Source: Glaciecola sp.
GTDB lineage: Bacteria; Pseudomonadota; Gammaproteobacteria; Enterobacterales; Alteromonadaceae
Direction of reading: 5' to 3'
DNA: 33,344 nt
Assembly (NCBI GenBank): GCA_018623155.1
Contig: JAAZVZ010000021.1
Span: 1-33,344 of the forward strand
Shown: positions 17,352 to 25,939 of the stretch, in pieces
Numbering within the stretch: the first letter of the stretch is position 1
Layout of the letters: every line of letters starts with the position of its first letter
Program-made: the position numbers and the translations under genes
The notes under the pieces: generated by a model
What the model was told of the DNA's origin: nothing
Databases searched by the model: none
Seen by the model: the letters and a program-made list of their open reading frames with translations, nothing else

Positions 17352-17780
17352 TTAAATAGGTTTGACTACTGCCAAAATCACAATAGCAAGAACGATCAAA
17401 ACAGGCGCTTCATTTAAAAAACGATAAAATTTAGGTGAGCGAATGTTTTGGTCATTTGCCAAGTCTCGCATGATTTTGTACAGATACCCATAGTATCCAT
17501 ACAGACCAATCAACAGGAGTAATTTAATGTGCAACCAAGTCGACGCGACAAACCAGTTCATGCCATAGATTTTGATTAACCAAACCCCAAACACGAGGGT
17601 CAAAATAGCAAAAGGGAGAACAAAGAACCACAGTCGGCGTTGCATAACTTTGAAGGTTTCACGGGTTTCTTGAGAGCGACTTTCGGCAAAGTAAACAAAG
17701 AGTCGTGGTAGATAAAAAATCCCCGCCATCCAAGCGACCATAAAAAAAACATGAAATGCTTTTAACCACAAAATCGTCAT
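17352..17780 (-). CDS. hemJ: Protoporphyrinogen IX oxidase HemJ
   Basis: 142 residues from ATG at 17780, typical of HemJ. It is an inner-membrane, haem-binding enzyme that oxidises protoporphyrinogen IX to protoporphyrin IX, the penultimate step of haem synthesis, replacing HemG or HemY. Four hydrophobic helices are apparent. The conserved histidine lies in LKAFHVFFMVAWMAGIFYLPRLFVY, and the conserved His-x-Lys is in WLHIKLLLLIGLYGYYG. The TTG four codons earlier is less likely than ATG, which has GGGG upstream. It starts 20 bases after the CLC gene stop on the same strand, so probably shares its transcript. Confidence 0.9.
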   Translation of the reverse strand: MTILWLKAFHVFFMVAWMAGIFYLPRLFVYFAESRSQETRETFKVMQRRLWFFVLPFAILTLVFGVWLIKIYGMNWFVASTWLHIKLLLLIGLYGYYGYLYKIMRDLANDQNIRSPKFYRFLNEAPVLIVLAIVILAVVKPI

Positions 17781-17800
17781 AGCTAACCCCAATGAATCAT

Positions 17801-19345
17801 TTAATATTGTTGCTTAAATAAATAACTGTGCAAGTCTTCCCAGTCTATCACACCAATGGGTTTAATTTGTGCTGGATCGATGATTAAGACTGAGCCACTT
17901 CGAGAAACTTTGAGTACATCATACACCTCAGACAACGTCGCTTGATAAGTAAATCGCGGCAGTGAACTGTTGTTAGATAATGAGAGGGATGAGTCATTCA
18001 CAGGTTGCATTAGTGCCATCACACCGGTTTTTTGTAAGCTTTGTGTAATGGCGGATTGCTGGTAACTCATGCCCAAAAATTCCAACTGACTTATAAAAAT
18101 GGAACGATTATTAAATAGTTGGCTGGAAACGATATAGCTGGGCACGATAACAAGTATTGCTGGAAGTACAATATCGGGAGCATAGGATAATTCTACGACA
18201 GCTGATAAAGCGGCAAGAGGCGCATGGATCACAGAGGTGAGCATCCCCGCTAGACCTAATAGCATAAAAGTATCCATATATTGTTCAGTGCCATTGATAA
18301 TGGATAATAATGTCGCTGCGATAGCACCAAAATATATGCCAATAATCATCACTGGGCCAATAATACCACCAGGGATCCCTAGGCCTATTGCGACACTACC
18401 CAAAATGAATTTGGCGCAGATAATCACTAGCAAAAATAGCAATCCTTGTGCACTAGTGAACAATTGACTGATTTGATTAAACTCGGCGCCCATGGCTTCT
18501 GGGACGGCAATACCTATGGTACCTGTGATACAGGCCGCAATCAGAAAACGGGACCACAAAGAACGTTTTTGCCCAGCGCGCATGATTGCCATCAACTGTC
18601 GATTAAATAATGAGGCCAAAGCGCCAAGTAGGCAGCCAAACAATACGAGGTAACTATACATCCAGTCATCAATAGGTGCAAAATTTAAGAACAACAACGC
18701 CGTACCGTCACCAAACACCGCTCTTGAAATCACTGAGCCGACTGCTGCAGATAACATTACAGGAATAAATACATGAATGCGGTACTCGCGAAGAATTACC
18801 TCCATAACAAATAATACGGCAGCCAACGGGGTGTTAAATGAGGCAGCGATACCGGCAGCGATCCCACAGCCGGACAAAATACGAATACTGTTAAAAGGCA
18901 ACTTCAAACCTTGTCCAATAAAAGACGTTCCCGCTGCGCCCAAGTGCACTGAGGGACCCTCACGCCCGACAAAAAAACCACTGGCAAGAGCAAATATCCC
19001 CCCAAAAAATTGATTTATCGTGGTGCGCCATGGAATGATGCCATACTCTGTTTTGACACGATGTAATACGTAAGGAATACCTAAGCGATAATGCTCAAAA
19101 CCTGTTAAATAAGCGATACAAAATATACCAATAACACCTAAAAATGGGAGTGCAAATCGTTCATACCAAGTGAGATGTGCATAAACACCAATCTCACCAA
19201 GCATGTATAACTGGATGGACTCAAACGCTAAGCGAAATAAGACAATAACGCATGCAGCACAGATGCCTGACACAACTGCGAGTAAAGACAGTTGCCAAGT
19301 AGTTTTAGGGTAAGATAATGCTTTCCTTAGCCGGAACAACGACAT
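17801..19345 (-). CDS. CLC-family anion channel/antiporter with C-terminal CBS segment
   Basis: 514 residues, about ten or more membrane helices (roughly 20-425), then a C-terminal regulatory part with a single CBS-like motif (about 435-510). The gating glutamate is present as E129 in GREGP, and the internal proton glutamate is E182 in FVMEVIL, which suggests a Cl-/H+ antiporter rather than a channel. The usual GSGIP is RLGIP (87-91) and GxFxP is GGIIGP (326-331). By eye alignment the E. coli anion-site Ser107 and Tyr445 correspond to Leu88 and Phe417. The start is ATG at 19345 without a clear Shine-Dalgarno. It diverges from the DUF6776-like gene by 68 bases and is upstream of hemJ. Confidence 0.88.
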   Translation of the reverse strand: MSLFRLRKALSYPKTTWQLSLLAVVSGICAACVIVLFRLAFESIQLYMLGEIGVYAHLTWYERFALPFLGVIGIFCIAYLTGFEHYRLGIPYVLHRVKTEYGIIPWRTTINQFFGGIFALASGFFVGREGPSVHLGAAGTSFIGQGLKLPFNSIRILSGCGIAAGIAASFNTPLAAVLFVMEVILREYRIHVFIPVMLSAAVGSVISRAVFGDGTALLFLNFAPIDDWMYSYLVLFGCLLGALASLFNRQLMAIMRAGQKRSLWSRFLIAACITGTIGIAVPEAMGAEFNQISQLFTSAQGLLFLLVIICAKFILGSVAIGLGIPGGIIGPVMIIGIYFGAIAATLLSIINGTEQYMDTFMLLGLAGMLTSVIHAPLAALSAVVELSYAPDIVLPAILVIVPSYIVSSQLFNNRSIFISQLEFLGMSYQQSAITQSLQKTGVMALMQPVNDSSLSLSNNSSLPRFTYQATLSEVYDVLKVSRSGSVLIIDPAQIKPIGVIDWEDLHSYLFKQQY

Positions 19346-19413
19346 GCATGTAAGTCAGATTAGTGTAGAATGAGCGAATTGTATCACACTGATGTGTTTA
19401 AGGTTTGATTTTC

Positions 19414-20154
19414 ATGGTTTACAAGACAGATCCTGAGACCTCTAATCAATGGTTGAGTTATTTTGTAATTGCCGGTGTATTTTTATTTTTGGGGTATATG
19501 GCTGCTGATTTTGAAGCTTCGTCTTTACGCGCAACCGTATCACAACAAGAAGGGTCACTTGGGCATGCGTTAGCTGAAAACTCGACGTTGAAAGAACAAA
19601 AAGCCGCTCTTGAAGTGCAGCTATCTATCTTATCAGAGCAGCAGCAAAACGATACTACGGTCGAAGCACTACTTGAAGAACAACGGATATTGAAACAGCA
19701 GCTTAAGCTGTATCAGCAAGTTTTAAATGTCCAAGGAGCGAAGCGCTATCTCAATATCCATACAGTTTCAATCAAACCTCTCAGTGAACCGAATACATTT
19801 CATTTAAGTTTATTATTACTCCAAGGAAGAGCCATTAAATCAGTCATTACGGGGGATTTGGAGTTCGAGTTCGAAGGCACCATTGCAGGCAACATGGCAG
19901 TATTCAATTTGGCTGAATTACTATATCAAAGTATTGATATTGCAAAAGAAAATAGTGCAATGAGCTACCGTTATCGATATTTTTTGGACTTGGCCTATAC
20001 GATTCGTCTGCCAGAGGGTTTTGAACCTAAAAGGCTGACTATCGCAAGTGATGTTTATCAGTGGAAAACCAAGCGAGAACGCGTTGAAAAAGCGTATCTT
20101 TGGGCTGAAATACTTGATGAAAATACTCAACTATTAGATAATAGTGACTATTAA
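19414..20154 (+). CDS. DUF6776-like membrane-anchored coiled-coil protein
   Basis: 246 residues from ATG at 19414 (a TTG three codons upstream is ignored). One N-terminal membrane helix (about residues 15-33, LSYFVIAGVFLFLGYMAADF) is followed by a long Glu/Gln/Leu-rich coiled coil (about 40-110). A globular C-terminal domain ends with YRYRYFLDLAYTIRLPEGFEPKRLTIAS. The 'LPEGF-P---T' ending is what I associate with DUF6776 proteins that lie beside erpA. It probably faces the periplasm. Function is unknown. Sixteen bases separate it from erpA on the same strand. Confidence 0.75.
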   Translation: MVYKTDPETSNQWLSYFVIAGVFLFLGYMAADFEASSLRATVSQQEGSLGHALAENSTLKEQKAALEVQLSILSEQQQNDTTVEALLEEQRILKQQLKLYQQVLNVQGAKRYLNIHTVSIKPLSEPNTFHLSLLLLQGRAIKSVITGDLEFEFEGTIAGNMAVFNLAELLYQSIDIAKENSAMSYRYRYFLDLAYTIRLPEGFEPKRLTIASDVYQWKTKRERVEKAYLWAEILDENTQLLDNSDY

Positions 20155-20170
20155 ATTTTAGGAATTCACT

Positions 20171-20515
20171 ATGACAGTCGAAACAGCTTTGCCGATAGAA
20201 TTTTCTGACTCAGCGGCTCAAAAAGTCAAAACATTGATTGAGGAAGAGAATAATCCAGAACTCAAGCTTAGAGTTTATGTTACTGGTGGCGGGTGTTCTG
20301 GATTTCAATATGGTTTCACATTTGATGAAAAGGTCAATGAAGGGGATATGACTATTGAAAAAGAGTCTGTGACACTTGTCGTTGACCCAATGAGTTTACA
20401 GTATCTCGTGGGTGGTACCGTCGATTACATTGAAGGTTTAGAGGGCTCGAGATTTTTGGTTAACAACCCCAATGCCACAACGACTTGTGGTTGCGGTTCA
20501 AGTTTCTCAATTTAA
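20171..20515 (+). CDS. erpA: Iron-sulfur cluster insertion protein ErpA
   Basis: 114 residues, the exact E. coli length. An A-type carrier that delivers [4Fe-4S] clusters to apo-proteins such as the isoprenoid enzymes IspG and IspH. The three cluster cysteines are present: C42 in [11 protein letters not shown], and C106 and C108 in the C-terminal [11 protein letters not shown]. The ATG has TAGGA nine bases upstream. It is downstream of the DUF6776-like gene, with which it probably shares a transcript. Its stop lies inside the convergent gene on the other strand: the two coding regions overlap by 9 bases. Confidence 0.97.
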   Translation: MTVETALPIEFSDSAAQKVKTLIEEENNPELKLRVYVTGGGCSGFQYGFTFDEKVNEGDMTIEKESVTLVVDPMSLQYLVGGTVDYIEGLEGSRFLVNNPNATTTCGCGSSFSI

Positions 20516-21160
20516 TTCTTTATAACCCCATGGGGTGGGCGCTGTCTCCACCTCATTTTGGGTATCAAACTTTACTCTGAACACAAACCCTTCTCGACTT
20601 AATTGATAACTCACTGACTCTGGGTAAACAAAGAACGACCATACATTCGTAATACTTTGAGGATAACCAAGTTCAAGCAAGAGTTGCTGGCTAAAACCAT
20701 CTACTGGAAAATCCTGTCTGAATTCAGAACCCATGGTGTGAGTGATACCACCATACATTGTCAAATTGCTGTGTGTACCGTCTGGATTGCGATGGTCATG
20801 CTTCAATCCAAGGCCAAAAGGCGTTCGGCTGACTATCCACGTGCGTGAATGATCCTCACCGACGTGAAATGGAATATAAATCGTGTTTTCATTACAAGTA
20901 CGCACATGCATGAGGAGTTTCTGTCCTGCAAATCGTTCTGATTGAGAAGTGTCTGCAACCAATTGACCGGAAAAAGTTTTTCCGCACAACGATTGCAACT
21001 TTGAAAAAAACGTATTGTGTACGTTATGACTCGTACGCTCGATAGGGAGTGGCTCTGGAAATTGCATCTTAGTATTAAGTTCACTCACAGGGGGCGCTGC
21101 GAGGAGCGATAAGGAAACCAATACACTTGCTAGTAAAATAACTGCAAAACCATTTTTCAT
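20507..21160 (-). CDS. Conserved exported protein of unknown function
   Basis: 217 residues from ATG at 21160. A signal peptide [21 protein letters not shown] gives a probable periplasmic protein. The mature part has [10 protein letters not shown] (about 58), a central block [36 protein letters not shown] (about 118-153) rich in His, Asp, Arg and Gly, then TMYGG and the C-terminal PTPWGYKE. I recognise this as a pattern shared by uncharacterised secreted proteins of several phyla but know no name. The His/Asp cluster ([15 protein letters not shown]) could bind a metal or form an active site. It begins 2 bases after the dehydrogenase stop with AAGGGG upstream, so it is the last gene of the M23-anmK cluster. 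Confidence 0.85.
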   Translation of the reverse strand: MKNGFAVILLASVLVSLSLLAAPPVSELNTKMQFPEPLPIERTSHNVHNTFFSKLQSLCGKTFSGQLVADTSQSERFAGQKLLMHVRTCNENTIYIPFHVGEDHSRTWIVSRTPFGLGLKHDHRNPDGTHSNLTMYGGITHTMGSEFRQDFPVDGFSQQLLLELGYPQSITNVWSFFVYPESVSYQLSREGFVFRVKFDTQNEVETAPTPWGYKELN

Positions 21161-21162
21161 CG

Positions 21163-22113
21163 TTAATACCCCTTTGCCCAATTTACTTGATATTTTAGTG
21201 GCGCTCGTAAAAAGAAACGCTGTAAATTCTGTTCAAAAATACCAAAAACCCATTCAGGTTTCGATGATGCCGCTGTATGTTGCGTTAATATAATTTGTGG
21301 ATGGTGCCAAAATGAGTGTCCATCAGGTAACGGCTCTTCGTTAGTGACATCTAGTACGGCCTGACTAATTTTGCCAAGTTTCAGTGCATAGAGCAAAACA
21401 TCATCGTCTATCACCGACCCCCTCCCAGCATTAATAAACAATGTATTGGGTTGCATGGAATGGATAAAGGCTTTGTCGATAAATCCTTTGGTATTTTTAG
21501 AGTCTGGTAATAAGTTAAGAATGATGTCGACTTGTTGTGCAAAGATACATTTATCAGCACCTGCCTCTACTGGAATTTTGGGGTAGCCAACAATGGGCCT
21601 GCCATCGCTGTTCAGTGCAATAAGTTTGAGACCAAGCGCTTGCAACGGCTCGATCATGCCATGTGCAATATTACCAAAGCCCATGATCCCAAGCGTGTTT
21701 CCTGATAAGAGGGGCATGACAGGTGGTAGCCATTGTTTTTGTTGTTGCAGTTTCCTCATTTTGTCTACATGACGATTGCAATGCAAAATATACGTGAGTA
21801 CATATTCGGTCATAGCTTGGCTAAATATCCCTTTAACGCTTGTCAAAAAGTAGTCATGCCGCCCTTTTTCAATTAAAGGTAAATTTCCAGCCCAAGTGGA
21901 TTGACACCATTGTAGGTGGGCTAATGTATCGATGACCTCCTTGCCTAAGCCTGGGTCAGTCAATAGTATTTGAGTTCGTGAATGGCTTAATGCCTCTGGG
22001 GTTGTGCTGACAATATCAAGTTGCACATCGTGTTGTTCTACAATGGTAGAAGCCGCAAATAATTCAGCGTATTGTGACGCGTCTCGAGATAAAATACTGA
22101 CAAATTTAGGCAT
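21163..22113 (-). CDS. D-2-hydroxyacid dehydrogenase (NAD(P)-dependent, GhrA/SerA family)
   Basis: 316 residues. The nucleotide-binding Rossmann motif GFGNIAHG lies near residues 145-152. The catalytic triad is R231 in INAGRGSVID, E260 in DVTNEEPLP, and H279 in LTQHTAA. Such enzymes reversibly reduce 2-keto acids such as glyoxylate, hydroxypyruvate or phenylpyruvate to D-2-hydroxy acids; the substrate cannot be told here. The start ATG lies 6 bases after anmK, and its stop is followed 2 bases later by the exported-protein gene. The tight spacing with murein-recycling genes suggests co-transcription, not necessarily a shared pathway. Confidence 0.9.
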   Translation of the reverse strand: MPKFVSILSRDASQYAELFAASTIVEQHDVQLDIVSTTPEALSHSRTQILLTDPGLGKEVIDTLAHLQWCQSTWAGNLPLIEKGRHDYFLTSVKGIFSQAMTEYVLTYILHCNRHVDKMRKLQQQKQWLPPVMPLLSGNTLGIMGFGNIAHGMIEPLQALGLKLIALNSDGRPIVGYPKIPVEAGADKCIFAQQVDIILNLLPDSKNTKGFIDKAFIHSMQPNTLFINAGRGSVIDDDVLLYALKLGKISQAVLDVTNEEPLPDGHSFWHHPQIILTQHTAASSKPEWVFGIFEQNLQRFFLRAPLKYQVNWAKGY

Positions 22114-22119
22114 AGATAG

Positions 22120-23247
22120 TCATGGCAAAACTCGTGCACCTAATACGGTTGCACGACAAGCTCCTGTGACGTGAGGGTCATTACTGTTAAGTTTAGCATC
22201 ATAACAATAAGCTAACCATGCAAACGCCATTGCTTCAATGGCATCAGCATTGCTTAGGACTTCACATTGAGTTTGATAAGTATGACAGCTCACCGTCAAA
22301 TGATTGGTCAATCTAGAATTGCGAGCCCCACCACCACACAAGTAAACACTCACTCCGGTTTTTAACCAAGGATTTATTGCAGAGATGATTGAGTTAACGG
22401 TCAAGGATAGAAGGGTAGCTTGAACATCTTCTGGGGGTTCATCCCCATCAAGATATTGCGCTAACCACTCTAAATTAAATAACTCCTTACCTGTGCTTTT
22501 GGGCGGAGCTTTCATAAAATAGGGCTCTTGCAACATTTTCTTAAGGAGATCAGGCAGCACTTTACCCGTAACACTCCATGCACCATCACAATCAAAACGC
22601 TGATCTGCAGCCGGGTGATGGTATTGATACCAAGCATCTAAAAGGGCATTGGCTGGGCCCGTATCAAACCCAACAAGCGTATGTTTTTGTACAATAGTGA
22701 CATTAGCAATGCCACCGAGGTTAACCAAAATCTGAGTGGTATCGTCAGCAAGTGAATCACAAGTATTGATACTATTTAGTAACGCTTTATGAAAAGGAGG
22801 GACTAGAGGTGCACCTTGTCCACCTAAAGCGATATCTTTACTCCGAAAATCATAAATGACAGGTAAACCTGTAAGTACAGCTAGGGTATGTGCATCGCCA
22901 AGTTGTAGAGTAAAAGCATAAGGTGGCAAAGGCTGATGCCTGATCGTCTGACCGTGAAGCCCAATGCCTTTGATTTGTGATTTATCGTATCCACTAGACT
23001 CAATGAGTTGGTTAACGGCTCCGGCATAATATTCACCGAGTCTTCGATGAAGGCGGCCCAATCTTTCAACTTCGCCATCTGAGGAGATAAACAAAGATTC
23101 AATTTCCTGGACACATTCATTAGGAAAAGGAAATTCTTGATACGCAAGAAGTGAAATCTGCCACTGTGGAAGGTGTTCAATATTACACAGGGCAATGTCA
23201 ATACCATCGACACTAGTGCCTGACATGATCCCTATATAAAGTGTCAT
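22120..23247 (-). CDS. anmK: Anhydro-N-acetylmuramic acid kinase
   Basis: 375 residues (E. coli 369). It hydrolyses the 1,6-anhydro ring of anhydro-MurNAc and phosphorylates it to MurNAc-6-P, recycling murein sugars released during growth. The N-terminal ATP-binding GIMSGTSVDGIDIAL is diagnostic. Further family blocks are GLHGQTIRHQP, LGGQGAPLVPPFHK, NLGGIANVTI, FDTGPANALLDAW and YLCGGGARNSRL. The start ATG is 2 bases after the stop of the M23 peptidase gene, with a poor Shine-Dalgarno, so translational coupling is likely. Neighbours tyrS, M23 peptidase and erpA match a widespread gammaproteobacterial arrangement. Confidence 0.97.
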   Translation of the reverse strand: MTLYIGIMSGTSVDGIDIALCNIEHLPQWQISLLAYQEFPFPNECVQEIESLFISSDGEVERLGRLHRRLGEYYAGAVNQLIESSGYDKSQIKGIGLHGQTIRHQPLPPYAFTLQLGDAHTLAVLTGLPVIYDFRSKDIALGGQGAPLVPPFHKALLNSINTCDSLADDTTQILVNLGGIANVTIVQKHTLVGFDTGPANALLDAWYQYHHPAADQRFDCDGAWSVTGKVLPDLLKKMLQEPYFMKAPPKSTGKELFNLEWLAQYLDGDEPPEDVQATLLSLTVNSIISAINPWLKTGVSVYLCGGGARNSRLTNHLTVSCHTYQTQCEVLSNADAIEAMAFAWLAYCYDAKLNSNDPHVTGACRATVLGARVLP

Positions 23248-23249
23248 GA

Positions 23250-24542
23250 TTATAAAGACGCTAACATGATGCGTTTATTATTAGCAAGACGCTCAATTTG
23301 CAGTTTTGCGTTAGCAAAAAACTCGGCTTTTTGAGAGGCATCAATAGGTGCTGCCTTAGGCAATTTGACCGTGCGAGGATTGCGGTGGACACCATCAACC
23401 AAAAACTCATAATGCAAATGAGCACCTGTCACCATACCCGTCCGACCCAGAGTACCAATGGTTTGTCCTTGGTTCACAGTTTGGCCTTTTTTGACTTTTT
23501 TGGTATTCAAATGCAAATACTTTGTCATGTAACGGTCGCCGTGTTGGATAAATACGTAATTGCCGTTAAAGCGGTTGTAACCCGCCTCAACGACTCGACC
23601 CTTACCAGCAGAAACAATGGGGGTGCCAACGGGTGCTACATAATCTACGCCGCGGTGGGGCTTAATGCGTTTTTGTACTGGATGGAACCGCTTTGGATTA
23701 AAATTGGAACTTACGTAGCGAAAGTTCACCGGAGCACGTAAAAAACTTTTTTTCATGCTGCGACCAGTATCACTGTAATAACTACCGTCGCTATGCCGAA
23801 CGGCAATAAAGCTTTCTCCTTGGTTGACAAATTCTGCGGCAACAATGTTGCCTTCGTCTATCCATTCTCCATTAATATAAAGTTGCTCATAGGCAACATT
23901 AAAGGTATCACCGCTACGAATTTCCATAGCAAAGTCGATATCCCAGCCAAAAATATCAGCCAATTCCATTATTTTATTATCGGATAAACCCGCTTTGACC
24001 CCAGCATGCCAAAAGGATGAAGTAATAGTGCCTTGTGCAAAAAATAACCTAGCTTCAACCTCTTGTGTTTCAATTGTTGAGGAATAATCAGAATCGGTTT
24101 GCCTGGTAATAACAAGCGTTTCCTGAAATGAAATTGGATAGCGGATGAAGTTGATCTTACCGCGAGTGTCAAATTCGAGTTGGAGTGTATCTCCAGGGCG
24201 CATTTTGAGAAGTTGCTGGATACCTTCACCCGTTGCATTGCTGACATAATAAGTATCTGAAGCACTTAAATTAAGACGCTGGAATATTTTTGCCAAATTA
24301 TCACCTGAACGAACAGTTACCTCAGTAATATCAGTTTGAATCAGTTTTGAGTTAAGCTGTTGTGAGGTCACTTGTAAGTTGACTGGATAAACCACTCCAG
24401 GTTCTAAAAGACTTGATGTGGTATGCTTAGAAGCGTCGGCACTAAAGATGGATGAAGTGATTAAAATCAATACAAATACAGTGAGCACCGCAATCGATAT
24501 ACGATGCGGTTTGGGTAATGTTCTTAAAGTTTGGGCTACCAC
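23250..24542 (-). CDS. Membrane-anchored M23 murein endopeptidase (MepM-like)
   Basis: 430 residues. One N-terminal membrane helix (about 14-33) anchors a periplasmic enzyme. An OapA/LysM-like region (about 70-125, TVRSGDNLAKIFQRL) is followed by a linker domain and a C-terminal LytM/M23 domain (about 285-390). Zinc ligands H296 and D300 (HRGVDY) and H377 (HLHYEF) are intact, so it should be an active endopeptidase cutting peptide cross-links in murein, like E. coli MepM. The start is GTG at 24542 with GAGGTG seven bases upstream and no alternative ATG nearby. First gene of the M23-anmK-dehydrogenase-exported protein cluster, divergent from tyrS. Confidence 0.92.
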   Translation of the reverse strand: MVAQTLRTLPKPHRISIAVLTVFVLILITSSIFSADASKHTTSSLLEPGVVYPVNLQVTSQQLNSKLIQTDITEVTVRSGDNLAKIFQRLNLSASDTYYVSNATGEGIQQLLKMRPGDTLQLEFDTRGKINFIRYPISFQETLVITRQTDSDYSSTIETQEVEARLFFAQGTITSSFWHAGVKAGLSDNKIMELADIFGWDIDFAMEIRSGDTFNVAYEQLYINGEWIDEGNIVAAEFVNQGESFIAVRHSDGSYYSDTGRSMKKSFLRAPVNFRYVSSNFNPKRFHPVQKRIKPHRGVDYVAPVGTPIVSAGKGRVVEAGYNRFNGNYVFIQHGDRYMTKYLHLNTKKVKKGQTVNQGQTIGTLGRTGMVTGAHLHYEFLVDGVHRNPRTVKLPKAAPIDASQKAEFFANAKLQIERLANNKRIMLASL

Positions 24543-24738
24543 TAATCACCTCAATTTGAGCTAACAATCCAAGAATACATGGCTTTGCGCTTTTATTCTA
24601 GTCGCTATATTGAATTGTTGAGACCATAATATATCCACAAAACATGAGCAAATGATGATTTATCATACTTTATGGGTTTAATTATGTGGCCTAGCTAAGT
24701 AAAATAAGAGCATAACAGTACTTTTTTGGAACCTCCAG

Positions 24739-25935
24739 ATGGCCAATTGGCAAGACGCATTAGCCGAGATAAAACGCGGTGCAGATGATATTCTGCTTGA
24801 AGAAGAATTAACCGAACGCCTGCAAAGTGGCAAGCCACTGACGATCAAAGCCGGCTTTGATCCGACAGCACCGGATCTCCATCTAGGCCATACAGTGCTG
24901 ATTAATAAGCTGCGCACTTTTCAAGATTTAGGTCACAACGTGGTCTTTTTGATAGGTGACTTTACTGGTATGATCGGTGATCCAACAGGCAAAAATGTCA
25001 CTCGTAAACCGTTAACCAAAGAAGATGTGCTAGCCAACGCTGAGACCTATCAAACTCAAGTATTTAAAATTCTCGATCCCGCTAAAACCCAGGTACGGTT
25101 TAATTCTGAATGGATGGATAAAGTTGGCGCTGCAGGAATGATTAAACTTGCGGCATCTCAAACAGTTGCTCGAATGTTAGAACGCGATGATTTTAAGAAG
25201 CGTTATGCCAACGGACAGCCAATTGCAATTCATGAATTTTTATACCCTCTCGTACAAGGTTGGGACAGCGTTGCTTTGGAAGCGGATGTCGAACTTGGGG
25301 GAACAGACCAACGCTTCAATTTATTGATGGGGCGTGAATTACAAAAGTCTCAAGGCCAAACACCTCAGTGTGTTTTAATGATGCCTTTGCTAGAAGGCCT
25401 TGATGGCGTCCAAAAGATGTCTAAATCCCTCAATAATTATATTGGTATCACAGATGCTCCGAATGATATGTTCGGTAAAGTGATGTCGATTTCAGATGAG
25501 TTGATGTGGCGTTACTATGACTTATTGAGCTTTAAACCCATTGCGTATATTGACGAATTAAAAGCCAAAGTGGCGGCGGGAACGAATCCTAGAGACATCA
25601 AAATTGAACTTGCTAAAGAACTCATTGCCCGCTTCCACGACGAAGCTGCTGCAGAGTCTGCGCACCAGGATTTTATACAACGTTTTCAAAAGAACGCAAT
25701 ACCCGATGAAATGCCTGAGTTTGAATTTGCGTTAGAAGGTGAGATAGGTCTTGCACAGTTACTCAAACAAGCTGATTTAGTTGCCTCAACCTCGGATGCC
25801 ATGCGCATGGCAAAACAGGGTGCAGTTAAAATTGATGGTGAAAAGGTCACGGATCCTAGGTTGTCGATTGCCGACAAAGGACAGGCCGTCTATCAAGTGG
25901 GTAAGCGAAAATTTGCCCGCATTACTCTTATCTAG
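24739..25935 (+). CDS. tyrS: Tyrosyl-tRNA synthetase (TyrZ-type)
   Basis: 398 residues. It charges tRNA-Tyr. Class I features are HLGH at 48-51 in [10 protein letters not shown] and KMSKS at 226-230. The exact KMSKS and short length place it with the TyrZ-like form rather than the E. coli TyrS type with KFGKT. The S4 RNA-binding domain is at the C-terminus (about 335-395, [19 protein letters not shown]). The ATG lies after a modest GGAA. Its 196-bp upstream gap is shared with the divergent M23 gene; a weak TTTAAT-N17-TAAAAT is the only promoter-like element seen there. The stop is 4 bases from the convergent btuF stop. Confidence 0.96.
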   Translation: MANWQDALAEIKRGADDILLEEELTERLQSGKPLTIKAGFDPTAPDLHLGHTVLINKLRTFQDLGHNVVFLIGDFTGMIGDPTGKNVTRKPLTKEDVLANAETYQTQVFKILDPAKTQVRFNSEWMDKVGAAGMIKLAASQTVARMLERDDFKKRYANGQPIAIHEFLYPLVQGWDSVALEADVELGGTDQRFNLLMGRELQKSQGQTPQCVLMMPLLEGLDGVQKMSKSLNNYIGITDAPNDMFGKVMSISDELMWRYYDLLSFKPIAYIDELKAKVAAGTNPRDIKIELAKELIARFHDEAAAESAHQDFIQRFQKNAIPDEMPEFEFALEGEIGLAQLLKQADLVASTSDAMRMAKQGAVKIDGEKVTDPRLSIADKGQAVYQVGKRKFARITLI

Positions 25936-25939
25936 TTTA

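Noticed and set aside
24543-24738. Small gene or T-box-like leader upstream of tyrS
   Set aside because: No frame with a good start is present and no T-box or hairpin-terminator structure is visible; the AT-rich interval is best read as a divergent promoter region.
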